Shown here: positions 7,996 to 19,751 of the stretch, piece by piece
Position numbering within the stretch: position 1 is the first letter of the stretch
Layout of the letters: the number at the start of each line of letters is the position of its first letter
Assembly: GCF_001486505.1 (NCBI RefSeq)
Contig: NZ_LN909050.1
Span: 1-56,106 of the forward strand
Length of the DNA stretch: 56,106 nucleotides
From: Paenibacillus rubinfantis
GTDB taxonomy: Bacteria > Bacillota > Bacilli > Paenibacillales > Paenibacillaceae
Direction: 5' to 3'
Translations under genes and position numbers: made by a program
Notes under the pieces: model-generated
Told to the model about the DNA's origin: nothing
What the model saw: the letters and a program-made list of their open reading frames with translations, nothing else
Databases searched by the model: none

Positions 7996-9264
7996 TTATC
8001 CTCGTACCTTGACGCGGGCCAATTCAGTTGGCGGCACATGCGTATATGATCCGATCACAACGTCCGGAAGCTCCTCCTGAAAAATCTCGATCGCCTGCTT
8101 CATGCCGAGAATCTCCCCTTTCGCCTTCGGAATCAAGTCCAGATAGCTCTCAGGGTCAATGTTCAGGTTACGCAGCTGAATCAACTTCAACTTGGTGCGA
8201 CGCGCGAATTCGATCATTGCTTCCACTTCTTCCTCACGGTCCGTGACCCCGGGAAAAATCAAATAGTTGATGGAGGTATATACCCCTTGGTCCGAAGCAT
8301 ACTTGAGTGACTTCTCCACATTCGCCAGCGTGTATCCACGTGGTTTGTAGTAGGCGTTGTAGTGATCGTCCAACGCGCTGATCGTGCTCACCCGCATCAG
8401 ATCCAGGCCGGCATCCACGATTCCCCGGATGTGATCGGAGAGACCCGCATTGGTGTTGATATTGATGTAGCCCATATCCGTCCGCCGCCGAACCTCGCGA
8501 ATCGACTCGATGATCAGCTTGGCCTGCGTGGACGGTTCCCCCTCACAGCCTTGGCCAAAGCTGATGATCGATTCCGGGGTGGTTAGATGCTCCATCATCA
8601 CCTCCACCAGCTCCTCAACGCGCGGCCGGAAGTTCATCCGCGTCTGCGGTGAGACGAATCCGCTGTCGTCCGGCTGTTCTGAAATGCAGCCGAAGCAACC
8701 CGCATTGCAGGAATAAGAGACGGGGACCGCCCCTTCCCAACGGTTCAGGAACGTATTGGAAGCCGTTAGGCATTCATAGCCCAACGCACAATTCGATAAA
8801 TGCTCATAAAGCCGATTCTCCGGATATCGGGAAGTATAGGCTTTGACTTGATTTTTCAGTTCAAGAGGATCGCAATTCAGCGGGTTCCACTTCTCGGGAT
8901 CATCCGACAAGCGTGCTGTCACGTAGAACTGACCGTCCTTCCACACAACCGCGGAATACCCAAACAAAGGCAGTTTATAATCCTTGTCGGTCTTCACATA
9001 CCCCGGCAGACAAAGACGGGTATAGCCTTGCGGAAGCAGAGCACCTACTGCCTGAACATCACCCGGGAGCGGCTTCATTTCGCCGGTATCCGGGTCCATG
9101 CCGATCGGTCGGGTGGACGGCAAGCCCACCAAGGTTGCCCCATCCGGAAGCGGAATCAGCTCATCCTCCATGATCTCCACGATCATGTCCGCGCTGCGAG
9201 CCAAGCCGTACAGCGACGGATGATCATAGACCTGTCCTTGTTCATCTGCATACACTAAGTACAT
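7996..9264 (-). CDS. Radical SAM protein of unknown function
   Basis: 422 residues. A long N-terminal region (about 1-180) rich in Pro/Gly and ending in NCALGYECLTASNTF precedes a radical SAM core starting with the cluster motif C-NAG-C-FG-C (C-x3-C-x2-C, about 190-197). Further core elements: GQGCEGEPSTQ (the GGEP-like SAM motif), NINTNAGLS and a late barrel strand IQLRNLNIDP. No SPASM cluster is visible at the C-terminus. GAGGAG supports the ATG. It lies between rho and rpmE on the same strand, which is not the B. subtilis arrangement. Substrate unknown; the clue would be conserved pairing with rho/rpmE in relatives. Confidence 0.9.
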   Translation of the reverse strand: MYLVYADEQGQVYDHPSLYGLARSADMIVEIMEDELIPLPDGATLVGLPSTRPIGMDPDTGEMKPLPGDVQAVGALLPQGYTRLCLPGYVKTDKDYKLPLFGYSAVVWKDGQFYVTARLSDDPEKWNPLNCDPLELKNQVKAYTSRYPENRLYEHLSNCALGYECLTASNTFLNRWEGAVPVSYSCNAGCFGCISEQPDDSGFVSPQTRMNFRPRVEELVEVMMEHLTTPESIISFGQGCEGEPSTQAKLIIESIREVRRRTDMGYININTNAGLSDHIRGIVDAGLDLMRVSTISALDDHYNAYYKPRGYTLANVEKSLKYASDQGVYTSINYLIFPGVTDREEEVEAMIEFARRTKLKLIQLRNLNIDPESYLDLIPKAKGEILGMKQAIEIFQEELPDVVIGSYTHVPPTELARVKVRG

Positions 9265-9329
9265 GTTGTTCTCCTCATAATATTCATCTCAGGAAATGAA
9301 GCCCTCCTGAGGGATCTCGTATAAACGTA

Positions 9330-10694
9330 TTAAACCGTAGAGTTCTGCGTGCTTCCGGCACCCGTCGAAGTTGCACTTGTCCGCGAAGATGTTGAGCCCG
9401 ACCGAACCGGGCGACGCGCCCCGCCGTTGCCACCACCTGAAGGGGTGTTGCCGGAAACGTCGAAAGAAGCCAAGAATTCGGCATTGGTCTTGGAGTCGCG
9501 CAGTTTTTTCAGGAAGCCTTCCACAAAGTCGTAAGAATCGTTCATGTTTTTGCGGATCGACCAGATCGTATCCAGCTCTTCCTTGCTCAACAGTACTTCC
9601 TCGCGGCGCGTACCGGAGCGGCGAATATCGATGGCCGGGAAAATCCGGCGTTCCGCCAGCTTGCGATCCAAATGCAGCTCCATGTTCCCGGTGCCTTTGA
9701 ATTCCTCATAAATAATATCGTCCATTCGCGAACCGGTATCCACCAAAGCCGTTGCCAAAATCGTCAAGCTGCCGCCCTCTTCCACGTTCCGGGCCGAGCC
9801 AAAGAAACGCTTCGGACGATGGAAAGCCGCCGGATCGATCCCCCCGCTGAGCGTACGCCCGGACGGCGGAACCACCAAGTTATAGGCACGAGCCAGACGC
9901 GTAATGCTATCCAGCAAAATCACGACGTCCTTCTTGTGCTCCACCAGCCGCAACGCGCGCTGCAACACAAGTTCCGCCACCTTGATATGATTCTCCGGCA
10001 GCTCGTCAAACGTAGAAGCGATGACTTCGCCTTTGACCGAACGCTGCATATCGGTGACTTCTTCCGGACGTTCGTCGATCAACAATACGAATAACTCAAT
10101 GTCGGGATTGTTGGTGGAGATGCTGTTGGCGATTTCCTTCAGCAGCAAAGTCTTCCCTGCTTTAGGCGGCGCCACGATCAAACCGCGTTGGCCGAGTCCG
10201 ACCGGGGCAAGCAAATCCATAATGCGGGTGGATAAATGATTTGGGGAAGTTTCGAGCACCAATTTGGTCTGCGGATAGAGTGGAGTCAGCGCTGGGAAAT
10301 GCAGACGTTCCGCCGCGATGGACGGGTTCTCGCCGTTAACGGCATTGACTTGCAGAAGGCCGAAATATCGCTCGTTTTCCTTCGGTGTTCGACACTTCCC
10401 GGAAACGAGATCCCCGGTGCGCAGATCAAACTTGCGGATTTGCGAAGCGGAGATGTAAATATCCTCCGTGCTGGGCAAATAATTTATCGGTCTCAGGAAG
10501 CCGTACCCTTCCGGCAAAATTTCGAGTACGCCTTCCATAAACATGAGGCCGCTTTGTTCGGCCTGTGCCCTTAGAATAGCGAAAATCAATTCTTTCTTCT
10601 TTAATTGGCCGTAATAAGGGATCTGATATTGCTTCGCCAGCTTGTACAGCTCGGTAAGCTTCATCCCTTCCAGATCGGCGATTTGTAGATCCAT
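9330..10694 (-). CDS. rho: Transcription termination factor Rho
   Basis: 454 residues. N-terminal RNA-binding region with Rho_N helices ([13 protein letters not shown]) and a cold-shock-like OB fold ([23 protein letters not shown]), then the RecA-like ATPase: Walker A APPKAGKT (about 175), Walker [17 protein letters not shown], and the Q/R loops [19 protein letters not shown]. The last 40 residues, after LASFDV, are a Gly/Ser/Thr-rich tail absent from most Rho proteins and probably disordered. AGGTGG precedes the ATG. Order murA-rho matches B. subtilis murAB-(glpX)-rho with glpX missing. Confidence 0.97.
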   Translation of the reverse strand: MDLQIADLEGMKLTELYKLAKQYQIPYYGQLKKKELIFAILRAQAEQSGLMFMEGVLEILPEGYGFLRPINYLPSTEDIYISASQIRKFDLRTGDLVSGKCRTPKENERYFGLLQVNAVNGENPSIAAERLHFPALTPLYPQTKLVLETSPNHLSTRIMDLLAPVGLGQRGLIVAPPKAGKTLLLKEIANSISTNNPDIELFVLLIDERPEEVTDMQRSVKGEVIASTFDELPENHIKVAELVLQRALRLVEHKKDVVILLDSITRLARAYNLVVPPSGRTLSGGIDPAAFHRPKRFFGSARNVEEGGSLTILATALVDTGSRMDDIIYEEFKGTGNMELHLDRKLAERRIFPAIDIRRSGTRREEVLLSKEELDTIWSIRKNMNDSYDFVEGFLKKLRDSKTNAEFLASFDVSGNTPSGGGNGGARRPVRSGSTSSRTSATSTGAGSTQNSTV

Positions 10695-10806
10695 ATTAAA
10701 ATAACCACCTATTCAATTTTATTGAAATCTATGAAGTATGGCGTAATGATAGACTCATTGGCCTATTATGCCCTATCCTTGGCAACTTATGCGCCGGAGC
10801 GGCAAG

Positions 10807-12063
10807 TTATTCTTCCGTCTCCCGCCAAACATCGGCACCCAACGCACGCAGATTCGGCACCAGATGATCATACCCCCGGTCGATGAGCTCAACGCCAAAG
10901 ACCTCGGTAATCCCTTCTGGCACGGTGAGTCCAGCTACGACCAGCGCCGCACCCGCGCGCAGATCGGCCGCTTTCACTTTGGCTGCATTCAGCGGTCCGC
11001 CTTCGATGATCGCCGAACGACCTTCTACGCGGATTTTCGCGCCCATCCGTACCAGCTCCGGCACATGCTTAAATCGGTTGCTGTACACGAAATCGCTTAG
11101 TACGCTGACCCCTTTGGCCTGGGTAAGCAAACTGGTCATCGGTGACTGAATATCCGTCGGAAAACCGGGGTAGACTAACGCCTTAACGTCGACATGATGG
11201 TAATCCGGGCGGCCAATGACGCGAATGCTCTCATCCAGTTCTTCCACCTCAGCCCCCATTTCCAACAGCTTGGCGGTTAACGCCTCCAAGTGTTTCGGAA
11301 TGACGCCGTCAATCACCACATCGCCCCGCGTTGCCGCAGCCGCGATCATATAAGTTCCCGCTTGAATACGGTCAGGGATAATAGAATGACGGCAGCCTTT
11401 CAGCTCATTAACCCCTTCAATCCGGATCGTCTCCGTACCGGCCCCTTTAATCACGGCTCCCATGGAGTTTAATAAAGTGGCCACATCTATAATTTCAGGC
11501 TCTTTCGCCGCATTTTCGATAATCGTAGCGCCTTTGGCTCTGGTCGCCGCCAGCATAATATTAATCGTCGCTCCCACGCTGCTGACGTCCAGGTACACCT
11601 TTGCGCCGCGCAGCTCTTTTGCATGCAAATGAATGGCACCGTGTTCATTGGTTACGGTGGCCCCTAACGCCTCAAACCCTTTGATATGCTGGTCGATCGG
11701 ACGAGGCTCAAAGTTACAGCCTCCCGGCATGCCGATGATCGCTTCCTTAAAACGTCCTAACATCGCTCCCATCATATAATAGGAAGCCCGTAATTTCTTT
11801 ACCGGCCCATTGGGCATCGGAATCGAACGAATATGGGTGGGATCAATGCGCATTTGACTGCCATCCCACATGACGCGGGCACCCAGCTCCTCCAAAATCT
11901 CCGAGTATACCGCCACGTCGCTCAAAATCGGCAAGTTATCCAAAACCACTTCGGATTCTGCCAAGATCGCAGCCGGAATCAACGCAATCGCGCTGTTTTT
12001 TGCGCCGCTGATCGAAACGCTTCCGCGCAGCGGACGTCCGCCACGGATCATCAATTTCTCCAT
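10807..12063 (-). CDS. murA: UDP-N-acetylglucosamine 1-carboxyvinyltransferase (MurA2/MurZ type)
   Basis: 418 residues, standard length. Transfers enolpyruvate from PEP to UDP-GlcNAc, first committed step of peptidoglycan synthesis. Seen: GAKNSA near the N-terminus (K22 region), the catalytic loop cysteine C116 in [11 protein letters not shown] (fosfomycin target), and late catalytic DIQSPMTS and [12 protein letters not shown] segments. Low-GC Gram-positives carry two paralogues; linkage to fba and rho identifies this as the murAB/murZ-type copy. Starts with ATG at 12063 after a GGGGGA-type site. Confidence 0.96.
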   Translation of the reverse strand: MEKLMIRGGRPLRGSVSISGAKNSAIALIPAAILAESEVVLDNLPILSDVAVYSEILEELGARVMWDGSQMRIDPTHIRSIPMPNGPVKKLRASYYMMGAMLGRFKEAIIGMPGGCNFEPRPIDQHIKGFEALGATVTNEHGAIHLHAKELRGAKVYLDVSSVGATINIMLAATRAKGATIIENAAKEPEIIDVATLLNSMGAVIKGAGTETIRIEGVNELKGCRHSIIPDRIQAGTYMIAAAATRGDVVIDGVIPKHLEALTAKLLEMGAEVEELDESIRVIGRPDYHHVDVKALVYPGFPTDIQSPMTSLLTQAKGVSVLSDFVYSNRFKHVPELVRMGAKIRVEGRSAIIEGGPLNAAKVKAADLRAGAALVVAGLTVPEGITEVFGVELIDRGYDHLVPNLRALGADVWRETEE

Positions 12064-12176
12064 AAGTCCAGGATCCCCCTACGTATTTGCGTCGGTACAC
12101 AGCCCATGATTTTTAACGGCAGAAATGGAAAGACACCGTCTAAGCGGTGTACTCTCCAAGTCACCTTATTCAACTG

Positions 12177-12244
12177 GACGGTCCAAGGCCTTGTCCGTCC
12201 TAAAGCTTGCGCCGTATCTACCCTAATGGCAGTACGGCGCAAAC
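12177..12244. other. Two hairpins between fba and murA
   Basis: GGACGGTCC...GTCCGTCC (about 12177-12201) and a long near-perfect palindrome TTGCGCCGTA...TACGGCGCAA (about 12208-12244). Neither has a clean T run on the minus strand, so they may be leader structure for murA or a weak terminator for fba. Confidence 0.5.
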
Positions 12245-12259
12245 GCTTGGCGTTGATCC

Positions 12260-13114
12260 TTAAGCTTTGTTGTTGGAACCAAACTCGCGGATTTTGCCAA
12301 CAACCGTAGCCTTGATCGCGTCACGGCCAGGAACGATGTATTTACGAGGATCGTATGCGTCCGGTTTTGCAGCCAGGACTTCACGAACCGCTTTCGTGAA
12401 CGCGATTTGGTTCTCGGTGTTCACGTTGATTTTGGATGTACCCAGCGAAATCGCTTTGGTGATATCATGCGTCGGAATGCCTGTCCCGCCATGAAGCACC
12501 AGCGGAAGCTTAACCGCGTCGCGGATTTCTTCCATTTCTTTGAACCCGAGGTTCGGTTCGCCATGGTAAGGACCATGCACGGAGCCCAAGGCAGGAGCAA
12601 GGGTATCGATACCGGTCTCTTTAACGATGCGAACACACTCGTTCAAGTCAGCGTATTGAATACCGCCGATCACGTCGTCTTCTTGACCGCCAACCGTGCC
12701 AACTTCGGCTTCAACCGAAACGCCTTTGGCATGAGCGTATTCAACGACTTTCTTCGTCATCGCGATGTTCTCGTCGATCGGATGATGGGAACCGTCGATC
12801 ATTACGGATGTAAAGCCCGCATCAATCGCTTCTTTACATTTATCAAAGCTCGAACCGTGGTCGAGGTGAATCGCGACAGGAACCGTAATTTTCATGTCAT
12901 GCAGCAAGCCTTCCACCATTTTAACAACGGTGTAGAAACCGCCCATATGACGGGCAGCGCCTTCGGAAACGCCCAGGATTACTGGGGATTTCTCTTCTTC
13001 GGCTGCAGCCAGAATACCTTGTGTCCATTCCAAGTTATTGATGTTGTACTGGCCTACGGCATATTTGCCGGCAAGGGCTTTGTTCAACATGTCAGTCATT
13101 GATACTAATGGCAT
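12260..13114 (-). CDS. fba: Class II fructose-1,6-bisphosphate aldolase
   Basis: 284 residues, typical for the short class IIB aldolases. Cleaves fructose-1,6-bisphosphate to DHAP and GAP in the cytosol using Zn2+. Seen: catalytic Asp and metal His in AIHLDHGSS (about 82-90), VMIDGSHH, metal ligands in [13 protein letters not shown] and [12 protein letters not shown], and phosphate-binding KINVNTENQ. Start ATG at 13114 ([10 protein letters not shown]) with AGGAGG 10 bp upstream; the TTG three codons earlier overlaps the SD. Between spo0F and murA as in Bacillus; the transaldolase-like ywjH is absent. Confidence 0.97.
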   Translation of the reverse strand: MPLVSMTDMLNKALAGKYAVGQYNINNLEWTQGILAAAEEEKSPVILGVSEGAARHMGGFYTVVKMVEGLLHDMKITVPVAIHLDHGSSFDKCKEAIDAGFTSVMIDGSHHPIDENIAMTKKVVEYAHAKGVSVEAEVGTVGGQEDDVIGGIQYADLNECVRIVKETGIDTLAPALGSVHGPYHGEPNLGFKEMEEIRDAVKLPLVLHGGTGIPTHDITKAISLGTSKINVNTENQIAFTKAVREVLAAKPDAYDPRKYIVPGRDAIKATVVGKIREFGSNNKA

Positions 13115-13254
13115 GGGTTTCAATCCTCCTAAGGATGTGGGATTTTATCTTATTTAGCCGACATTCACACACTTTCTTATTATACCACAACCTGTCAAAA
13201 ATACTATTCATGCTTTCCTTTCGTTTGTGAACGCCTTGTGCGAATTTGCCCCAC

Positions 13255-13317
13255 AAAAAAGAGACCTTCTTTAGGAGACCGCGTGATTCCACGACGCTCT
13301 TCTAAAGAAGGCCTTCT
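13255..13317 (-). terminator. Terminator after spo0F
   Basis: Minus strand GAAGGCCTTCTTTAGA pairs with CTAAAGAAGGTCTC across a loop and is followed by TTTTTT. Separates spo0F from fba. Confidence 0.85.
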
Positions 13318-13336
13318 TTTCATCGCGGCCATCCCG

Positions 13337-13714
13337 CTAAAGACGAGCTCCGCCTTTAAGCTGCATGTTAACCGCTGCGCGCATTTCATCAATGTCAAAG
13401 GGTTTCGTAAAATGCATCAGAGCGCCAAGGTCTGTGGCTTCCTTGATCATATCGAGCTCGCCGTATGCCGTCATCATAATGACCTTGATCTCCGGATTCG
13501 CCTCTTTGATATGCTTAAGGATTTCCAAACCGTCCATCCCCGGGATTTTCATGTCGAGAAGCACCAAATCCGGCGAATCGCTGCGGACGATTTCCAAAGC
13601 CATTTTGCCGTTGGCCGCCTGAAACGTTTTATACCCTTCACTGCTGAACACTTCCATCAATAAAATGCGGATACCGTTCTGATCATCGACAATTAACACT
13701 TTCTTCTCTTCCAC
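13337..13714 (-). CDS. spo0F: Sporulation phosphorelay response regulator Spo0F
   Basis: 125-residue stand-alone receiver domain. Seen: acidic pocket D10-D11, phospho-acceptor D54 in [12 protein letters not shown]82 in TAYG and K104 in FTKPFD. In Bacillus it takes phosphate from sporulation kinases and passes it to Spo0B. pyrG-spo0F-fba is the conserved context. Start is GTG at 13714 with GGAGGG upstream. A sporulation-type kinase lies at 39320-41218 in the same window and is a candidate phosphodonor (inference). Confidence 0.96.
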   Translation of the reverse strand: MEEKKVLIVDDQNGIRILLMEVFSSEGYKTFQAANGKMALEIVRSDSPDLVLLDMKIPGMDGLEILKHIKEANPEIKVIMMTAYGELDMIKEATDLGALMHFTKPFDIDEMRAAVNMQLKGGARL

Positions 13715-13876
13715 CGAAAAGCCCTCCTACAAGTCCACCCTGTAATCCTTGTCATAACTAATTACTTCGCTCCCGATTTGCAAAACCCTTCTCCACTGGA
13801 AAAAAGAGCCTTAAAAAATCGGACGACCCAAAAATGACAGGGTGTCCCGAGGTTGGGACTCAACGTCCATCCGCGT

Positions 13877-15547
<1,671 letters not shown>

Positions 15548-15603
15548 TCATTAGCGTAACCTATTATCCGGTAAAACATAGCCAAAATGGCTATAAAAAA
15601 AAC

Positions 15604-15639
15604 AAAAAAGTGACACCCGAATAGGTCGGGGCACTTTTA
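15604..15639 (-). terminator. pyrG leader attenuator
   Basis: Minus-strand hairpin AAAAGTGCCCCGACC / CGGGTGTCACTTTT followed by T residues, lying between the pyrG promoter and the gene. The upstream arm has the C-rich GCCCCGACC segment that a run of extra G residues at the transcript 5' end could pair with, preventing termination, as established for B. subtilis pyrG. Confidence 0.8.
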
Positions 15640-15674
15640 AAAAATGCATATGTTATAGGTTTGAATCATAAGCC

Positions 15675-15711
15675 CATGCAATAGTTTACCCGTTACCCCA
15701 GCCCGTGTCAA
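15675..15711 (-). promoter_or_regulatory. pyrG promoter with GGGC start
   Basis: TTGACA (15706-15711) - 17 bp - TAAACT (15683-15688) on the minus strand. Seven bases on, at 15675, the sequence is GGGCTT. B. subtilis pyrG also starts GGGC and adds extra G residues when CTP is scarce. The start position is predicted, not measured. Confidence 0.75.
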
Positions 15712-15748
15712 GTCAAGTCGGAAGGCAACTCTGAACAAAATAAGACTT

Positions 15749-15778
15749 AAAAAAGGACGGCTTAGGCCGTCCCTTTTT
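15749..15778 (-). terminator. Terminator after rpoE
   Basis: Hairpin GGACGGCCTAAGCCGTCC followed by TTTTTT on the minus strand. Separates rpoE from the pyrG promoter. Confidence 0.85.
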
Positions 15779-15817
15779 CCTCATCCAAAACCCGTATAAT
15801 CTCTGTTTCGCGACCTA

Positions 15818-16384
15818 TTAATCCTCGTCGCTATCGTCGAAATCCTCGTCGGACTCCAGTTCTTCCTCTTCTTCGGCGAGTTCGTCCTCGTCTTCAAGCT
15901 CCTCTTCCGGAAGCATTTCGTCGTCCTCGACTTCTTCTACTTCTTCCTCATCGTCGTCCGGGAACAGCTCGTCTTCGGAATCCTCGTCGATCGCATCGTA
16001 ATCCTCTTCATCGTCGGCTACGTACGTATCGTCCTCTTCCACGAAGTCGTCGTCCAGATCGTCGTCATCATCGTTAATAATGCGCGGACGCTTGGAGTTG
16101 CCAACCGGATCCTCCGAACGCTCGATGGGATACCAACGCTTCAGGCCCCACAGGTTGGTGCCGACGCAGGCAAAACGTCCATCGATATTTATTTCCGTAT
16201 AAAGCTGCGCAATCGCCTCGTTAATTTGTTCCTCGGTCATGCCGCGAAGCTGGGCAACCTCATTCATCAGGTCGCGGTAGTAATACGGCGTATTCGCCGC
16301 TTTCAAGATCATAAAGGCCAAGTCGACCATCGGGATTTCCTGGACCTTCTCCGGGTCGATTTTCAAGTTCAGCGGGGTACTCAC
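15818..16384 (-). CDS. rpoE: RNA polymerase delta subunit
   Basis: 188 residues. N-terminal HARE-HTH-type globular domain (about 1-90, with IPMVDLAF and LYTEINIDGRFACVGTNLWGLKRWYP) and a C-terminal tail almost wholly Asp/Glu (about 100-188). Delta increases RNA polymerase recycling and promoter selectivity in Gram-positives. The GTG at 16384 (MSTPLNLKID) has GAGAGGAAG upstream; a GTG seven codons earlier has no ribosome binding site. Upstream of pyrG, as in B. subtilis. Confidence 0.95.
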   Translation of the reverse strand: MSTPLNLKIDPEKVQEIPMVDLAFMILKAANTPYYYRDLMNEVAQLRGMTEEQINEAIAQLYTEINIDGRFACVGTNLWGLKRWYPIERSEDPVGNSKRPRIINDDDDDLDDDFVEEDDTYVADDEEDYDAIDEDSEDELFPDDDEEEVEEVEDDEMLPEEELEDEDELAEEEEELESDEDFDDSDED

Positions 16385-16405
16385 GTTACGGACACTTCCT
16401 CTCAC

Positions 16406-16810
16406 GCAAATAGTTCACTATAAAGCAAAGATGAAACCTTCACCATCCGGCCGGTTTCCTTCACTAACATATCCATATCACACAATAGTAAAACCTATTT
16501 GGACTCAAATTGCAAGTTTTAAAAACACACCAAAGCCCCGCCCGGCAAAAGGGAAGGAGCGGAGAACCCTCGGTTCCCCGCTCCTTGACTGTATCCTTCC
16601 CCAAAGAAGGCCCCGGCCCTCTCCTGGGTTGGCGAAAGCCGCAAGGCCTTCCCTTCATCCTATGTCCAGATTTGCACTTTGACACGACGGATTCGCGCCA
16701 AATGCAGCAAGCCGGGCCCATTTCCGCAAAACAGGGCCGCTTCCCCATTCAACGAAAAACGGACCGTCATACTATACTGCAACACGCTTCGTAGGAGGGG
16801 CTACTTATAC
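16406..16810. other. Divergent intergenic region rpoE / subtilisin gene
   Basis: About 400 bp without a supported gene. It contains a GC-rich hairpin GGAGCGG...CCGCTCC (about 16555-16591) and a further imperfect one at 16600-16660. A CATACTAT block at 16768-16775 resembles a sporulation-type -10, but I find no convincing -35. An in-frame extension of the subtilisin reading runs into it but lacks a start with a ribosome binding site. Confidence 0.5.
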
Positions 16811-17959
16811 ATGGACTACTCCGGATTCCTCAGGTATTTGAACGATCATGTCGACGCCTCCGGAAAAAGCGGTCGGATCATTATCCGCTTTGCGCACCCG
16901 GCTGATTTTGCCGAATGCGTACGTCAATTGCTCAAGCACAAGCGCCAGCATCCCGCGCTGCGGCATGTCCGCTCTTCATCGCTGCTGCAGGCGCTGATCT
17001 GCCCCCTCGGTTTGCGGGGGGAGGCCGCCCGCTCCCGCTTCGGCCTTTGGGTCGAAGAAGACAGCATCGTCAGCGTCCATAGCCCGGCCCCGGCCAACAA
17101 GGGGCAAACCACCTCGATCCCTTGGGGGGTTCGACGCATCGGCGCCCCGGATACCTGGTCCGTGTCCACAGGCTATCGGATTCGTATTGGCGTCATCGAC
17201 ACAGGGGCCGATTTCAGCCACCCGGATCTTCGCCATTCCTTGGCCCGAGGGATCAACCTGCTGAATCGAATCAGCCTGCCGTATGACGATAACGGACACG
17301 GCACGCATATCGCTGGAACCATCGCCGCCTCTGGCGGCTCGCAAGGCATGATGGGGGTAGCCCCCCGGTCCTTGATTTTCCCAATCAAGGCTTTTGACCA
17401 TAACGGCTCCGCTTTTGTTTCCGACATTATCTTGGGCATCGACTGGTGCGTACGCAACCGGATGCACATCGTAAATATGAGCTTCGGCATGAAAAGCAAC
17501 AGCACTTCGCTGCAGAACATCATCCGCAAAGCCCATAACGCGGGCATCGTCGTTGTCGCCTCCTCCGGAAACGACAAAAAAGGCCGCGGTGCCGATTACC
17601 CGGCGCGCTACCCGCAGACGATCTCCGTAGGAGCGACCGGTAAGGACGGCAAAATCGCCTCCTTCAGCAACCACGGTCCCAATATCGATATCTACGCCCC
17701 CGGCGAAAAAATCAGCTCCGCCTGGCTGGGCGGTGGCTACCGCGAAATGAGCGGCACGTCCATGGCGACTTCGCACGTCAGCGGGGCCATAGCCCTGTTG
17801 CTGGCGATGAAGCCGGACATGAAGCCCGGCGAGATTAAGCGCCGCCTGCGCCGCACCGCCAAGCCTTTGCCCGGCACCGCAACAAGGGCCAAAGGCGGCG
17901 GCGCCGGCGAGTTGAGCGCATTACGCCTGCTGCGCTCCAAATCGGGGCGCAGCAGCTAA
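16811..17959 (+). CDS. Subtilisin-family (S8) serine protease, no signal peptide
   Basis: 382 residues. Catalytic triad visible: Asp in RIGVIDTGADFSHPDL (about 122), His in DNGHGTHIAG, Ser in SGTSMATSHVSG; oxyanion Asn in ASSGNDKKG. The first 90 residues are a propeptide-like region with HPADFAECVRQLL and no signal sequence or membrane segment, pointing to an intracellular or non-classically exported enzyme. The tail is Arg/Lys-rich. Start ATG at 16811 with AGGAGGGG upstream. Divergent from rpoE and convergent with argS. The substrate is not inferable. Confidence 0.93.
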   Translation: MDYSGFLRYLNDHVDASGKSGRIIIRFAHPADFAECVRQLLKHKRQHPALRHVRSSSLLQALICPLGLRGEAARSRFGLWVEEDSIVSVHSPAPANKGQTTSIPWGVRRIGAPDTWSVSTGYRIRIGVIDTGADFSHPDLRHSLARGINLLNRISLPYDDNGHGTHIAGTIAASGGSQGMMGVAPRSLIFPIKAFDHNGSAFVSDIILGIDWCVRNRMHIVNMSFGMKSNSTSLQNIIRKAHNAGIVVVASSGNDKKGRGADYPARYPQTISVGATGKDGKIASFSNHGPNIDIYAPGEKISSAWLGGGYREMSGTSMATSHVSGAIALLLAMKPDMKPGEIKRRLRRTAKPLPGTATRAKGGGAGELSALRLLRSKSGRSS

Positions 17960-17973
17960 GCGCCAAGCCGAAC

Positions 17974-18030
17974 AAAGCCGCGCCAGAGCCGGCAACGCCG
18001 GATCGGGCGTGTCGTCTCTAGCGCGGCTTT
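17974..18030. terminator. Bidirectional terminator between protease gene and argS
   Basis: AAAGCCGCGC and GCGCGGCTTT form a 10-bp stem with a long internal part. It lies between convergent genes; T/A runs are short, so efficiency is uncertain. Confidence 0.55.
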
Positions 18031-18071
18031 GCATCATGATCCCTTTGGGTCAGGGAGCCCCCACCCGGGAA

Positions 18072-19751
18072 TTACATCTTGTCCGGCGCGGAAACGCCGA
18101 TCAAACGAAGCACGTTGGCGAGCGCTGTGCGCACTCCGCCAAGCAGTACCAACCGCGCCGCCGTTTGGTCCGCGTCCTCCGTGATGACGCGCTCCGCCCG
18201 GTAGTAGCTGTGGAACAGCGCCGCCAGTTCATACACATAGCGCACCAGCCGGTGCGGTGCGTAGCTCTCCGCAGCCACGCCGATTTCCTCTGGCAGCTCG
18301 CCGAGCTTCCGCAGCAAATCGTATTCGTGCTCGGCCGTTAACTTGCCTAGATCCACGCTTTCGGCAGCCGGGATTTGGATCCCCTGCTCCTCCGCCTGGC
18401 GGAAGATGCTGCAGATCCGCGCATGTGCGTATTGCACGTAATAGACGGGGTTTTCGTTCGAAGTCGAAATCGCCAAGTCCATATCGAAATCGAGATGCGA
18501 ATCCATGCTGCGCATCGTAAAGAAATAGCGAATCGGGTCGACGCCAACCTCGTCCATTAAGTCCACCATCGTAACCGCCTTGCCGGTCCGTTTGGACATC
18601 TTAACCTTCTCGCCATCCTGGAACAAGCTGACCATCTGCGCGATCAACACCGTCAGCTTCTCCGGATCCTTGCCGATGGCTTCCATCGCCGCCTTCACCC
18701 GAGGAATATACCCGTGGTGGTCGGCTCCCCAAATGTTGATAACCCGGTCGAAACCGCGGTCATATTTATTCCGGTGATACGCGATATCCGGCGTCAAATA
18801 GGTGTATGTCCCGTCATTTTTTACCAATACGCGGTCTTTGTCGTCTCCGTACTCCGTTGTTTTCAGCCAGGTTGCCCCGTCCAACTCATACGTCTGCCCT
18901 TTATCGCGCAGCTCCGCAAGCGAAGCTTCCACTTGACCGTCCTGATATAGGGAAGTTTCGCTGAACCAGACATCAAAGCGAACCCGGAAACGCTCCAGGT
19001 CGCGCTGGATTTTGGCGAGCTCCTTGTCCAGACCAAATTTGCGTAGGAATGCCGTCCGCTCTTCCTCCGACATACTCAGCAGCTTATCGCCTTGCTCGGC
19101 GACGAGCTCTTTGGCGAACCCTTTGATATCCTCGCCGTGGTACCCGTCCTCCGGCATCTCCACGTCTTGTCCCAGCTCCTGGCGGTAGCGGGCCTCAATC
19201 GATTTGATCAGATTGACGATCTGATTACCGGCATCATTGATGTAGTATTCGCGCGTTACGTCGTAACCGGCGAAATCCAGCACATTGCACAGCGCATCGC
19301 CCACGGCTGCGCCCCGGGCATGTCCAAGGTGGAGGCTGCCCGTCGGATTGGCGCTAACGAACTCGACCTGTACTTTTTTTCCATTGCCCAATGCCGTGCG
19401 GCCGTAATTCTCGCCTTCGCGGTACACCTGCAACAGAATCGGGTACAGATAGCTCTTGCTTAACGAAAAATTGATGAACCCCGGGCCGGCGATTTCCGCC
19501 TTCTCAATCCCGGCTTTCCCGTGATCCAGCTGCGCGAGAATCTCTTCAGCGATTTGACGCGGGTTCTTCTTCGCGATCCGCGACAGCTGCATGGCCGCAT
19601 TGGTGGCGAAATCGCCATGGGCTTTGTCCTTCGGCACCTCCAGCACGATTGCCGGAATTTCCTCCCGCTGCGCCAAGCCTGCGGATACGATCGCATCCAG
19701 GATCGCTTCCTTCAGCGCCTGGTTCATTTGTTCCAACGGATTGTGTGGCAT
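18072..19751 (-). CDS. argS: Arginyl-tRNA synthetase
   Basis: 559 residues, class Ia. Seen: N-terminal Add-1 domain, HIGH-type motif HLGH (141-144) in [13 protein letters not shown], the KMSK motif ([10 protein letters not shown]), and the C-terminal DALR anticodon-binding helices ([17 protein letters not shown] ... [12 protein letters not shown]). The ATG follows the ywiB stop with no gap (TAA-ATG) and shares its upstream AGGAGG, so translation is probably coupled. Confidence 0.98.
   Translation of the reverse strand: MPHNPLEQMNQALKEAILDAIVSAGLAQREEIPAIVLEVPKDKAHGDFATNAAMQLSRIAKKNPRQIAEEILAQLDHGKAGIEKAEIAGPGFINFSLSKSYLYPILLQVYREGENYGRTALGNGKKVQVEFVSANPTGSLHLGHARGAAVGDALCNVLDFAGYDVTREYYINDAGNQIVNLIKSIEARYRQELGQDVEMPEDGYHGEDIKGFAKELVAEQGDKLLSMSEEERTAFLRKFGLDKELAKIQRDLERFRVRFDVWFSETSLYQDGQVEASLAELRDKGQTYELDGATWLKTTEYGDDKDRVLVKNDGTYTYLTPDIAYHRNKYDRGFDRVINIWGADHHGYIPRVKAAMEAIGKDPEKLTVLIAQMVSLFQDGEKVKMSKRTGKAVTMVDLMDEVGVDPIRYFFTMRSMDSHLDFDMDLAISTSNENPVYYVQYAHARICSIFRQAEEQGIQIPAAESVDLGKLTAEHEYDLLRKLGELPEEIGVAAESYAPHRLVRYVYELAALFHSYYRAERVITEDADQTAARLVLLGGVRTALANVLRLIGVSAPDKM

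Noticed and set aside
16760..16800. Sporulation-type promoter for the subtilisin gene
   Set aside because: CATACTAT resembles a sigmaE/G -10 but no matching -35 is found at proper spacing.
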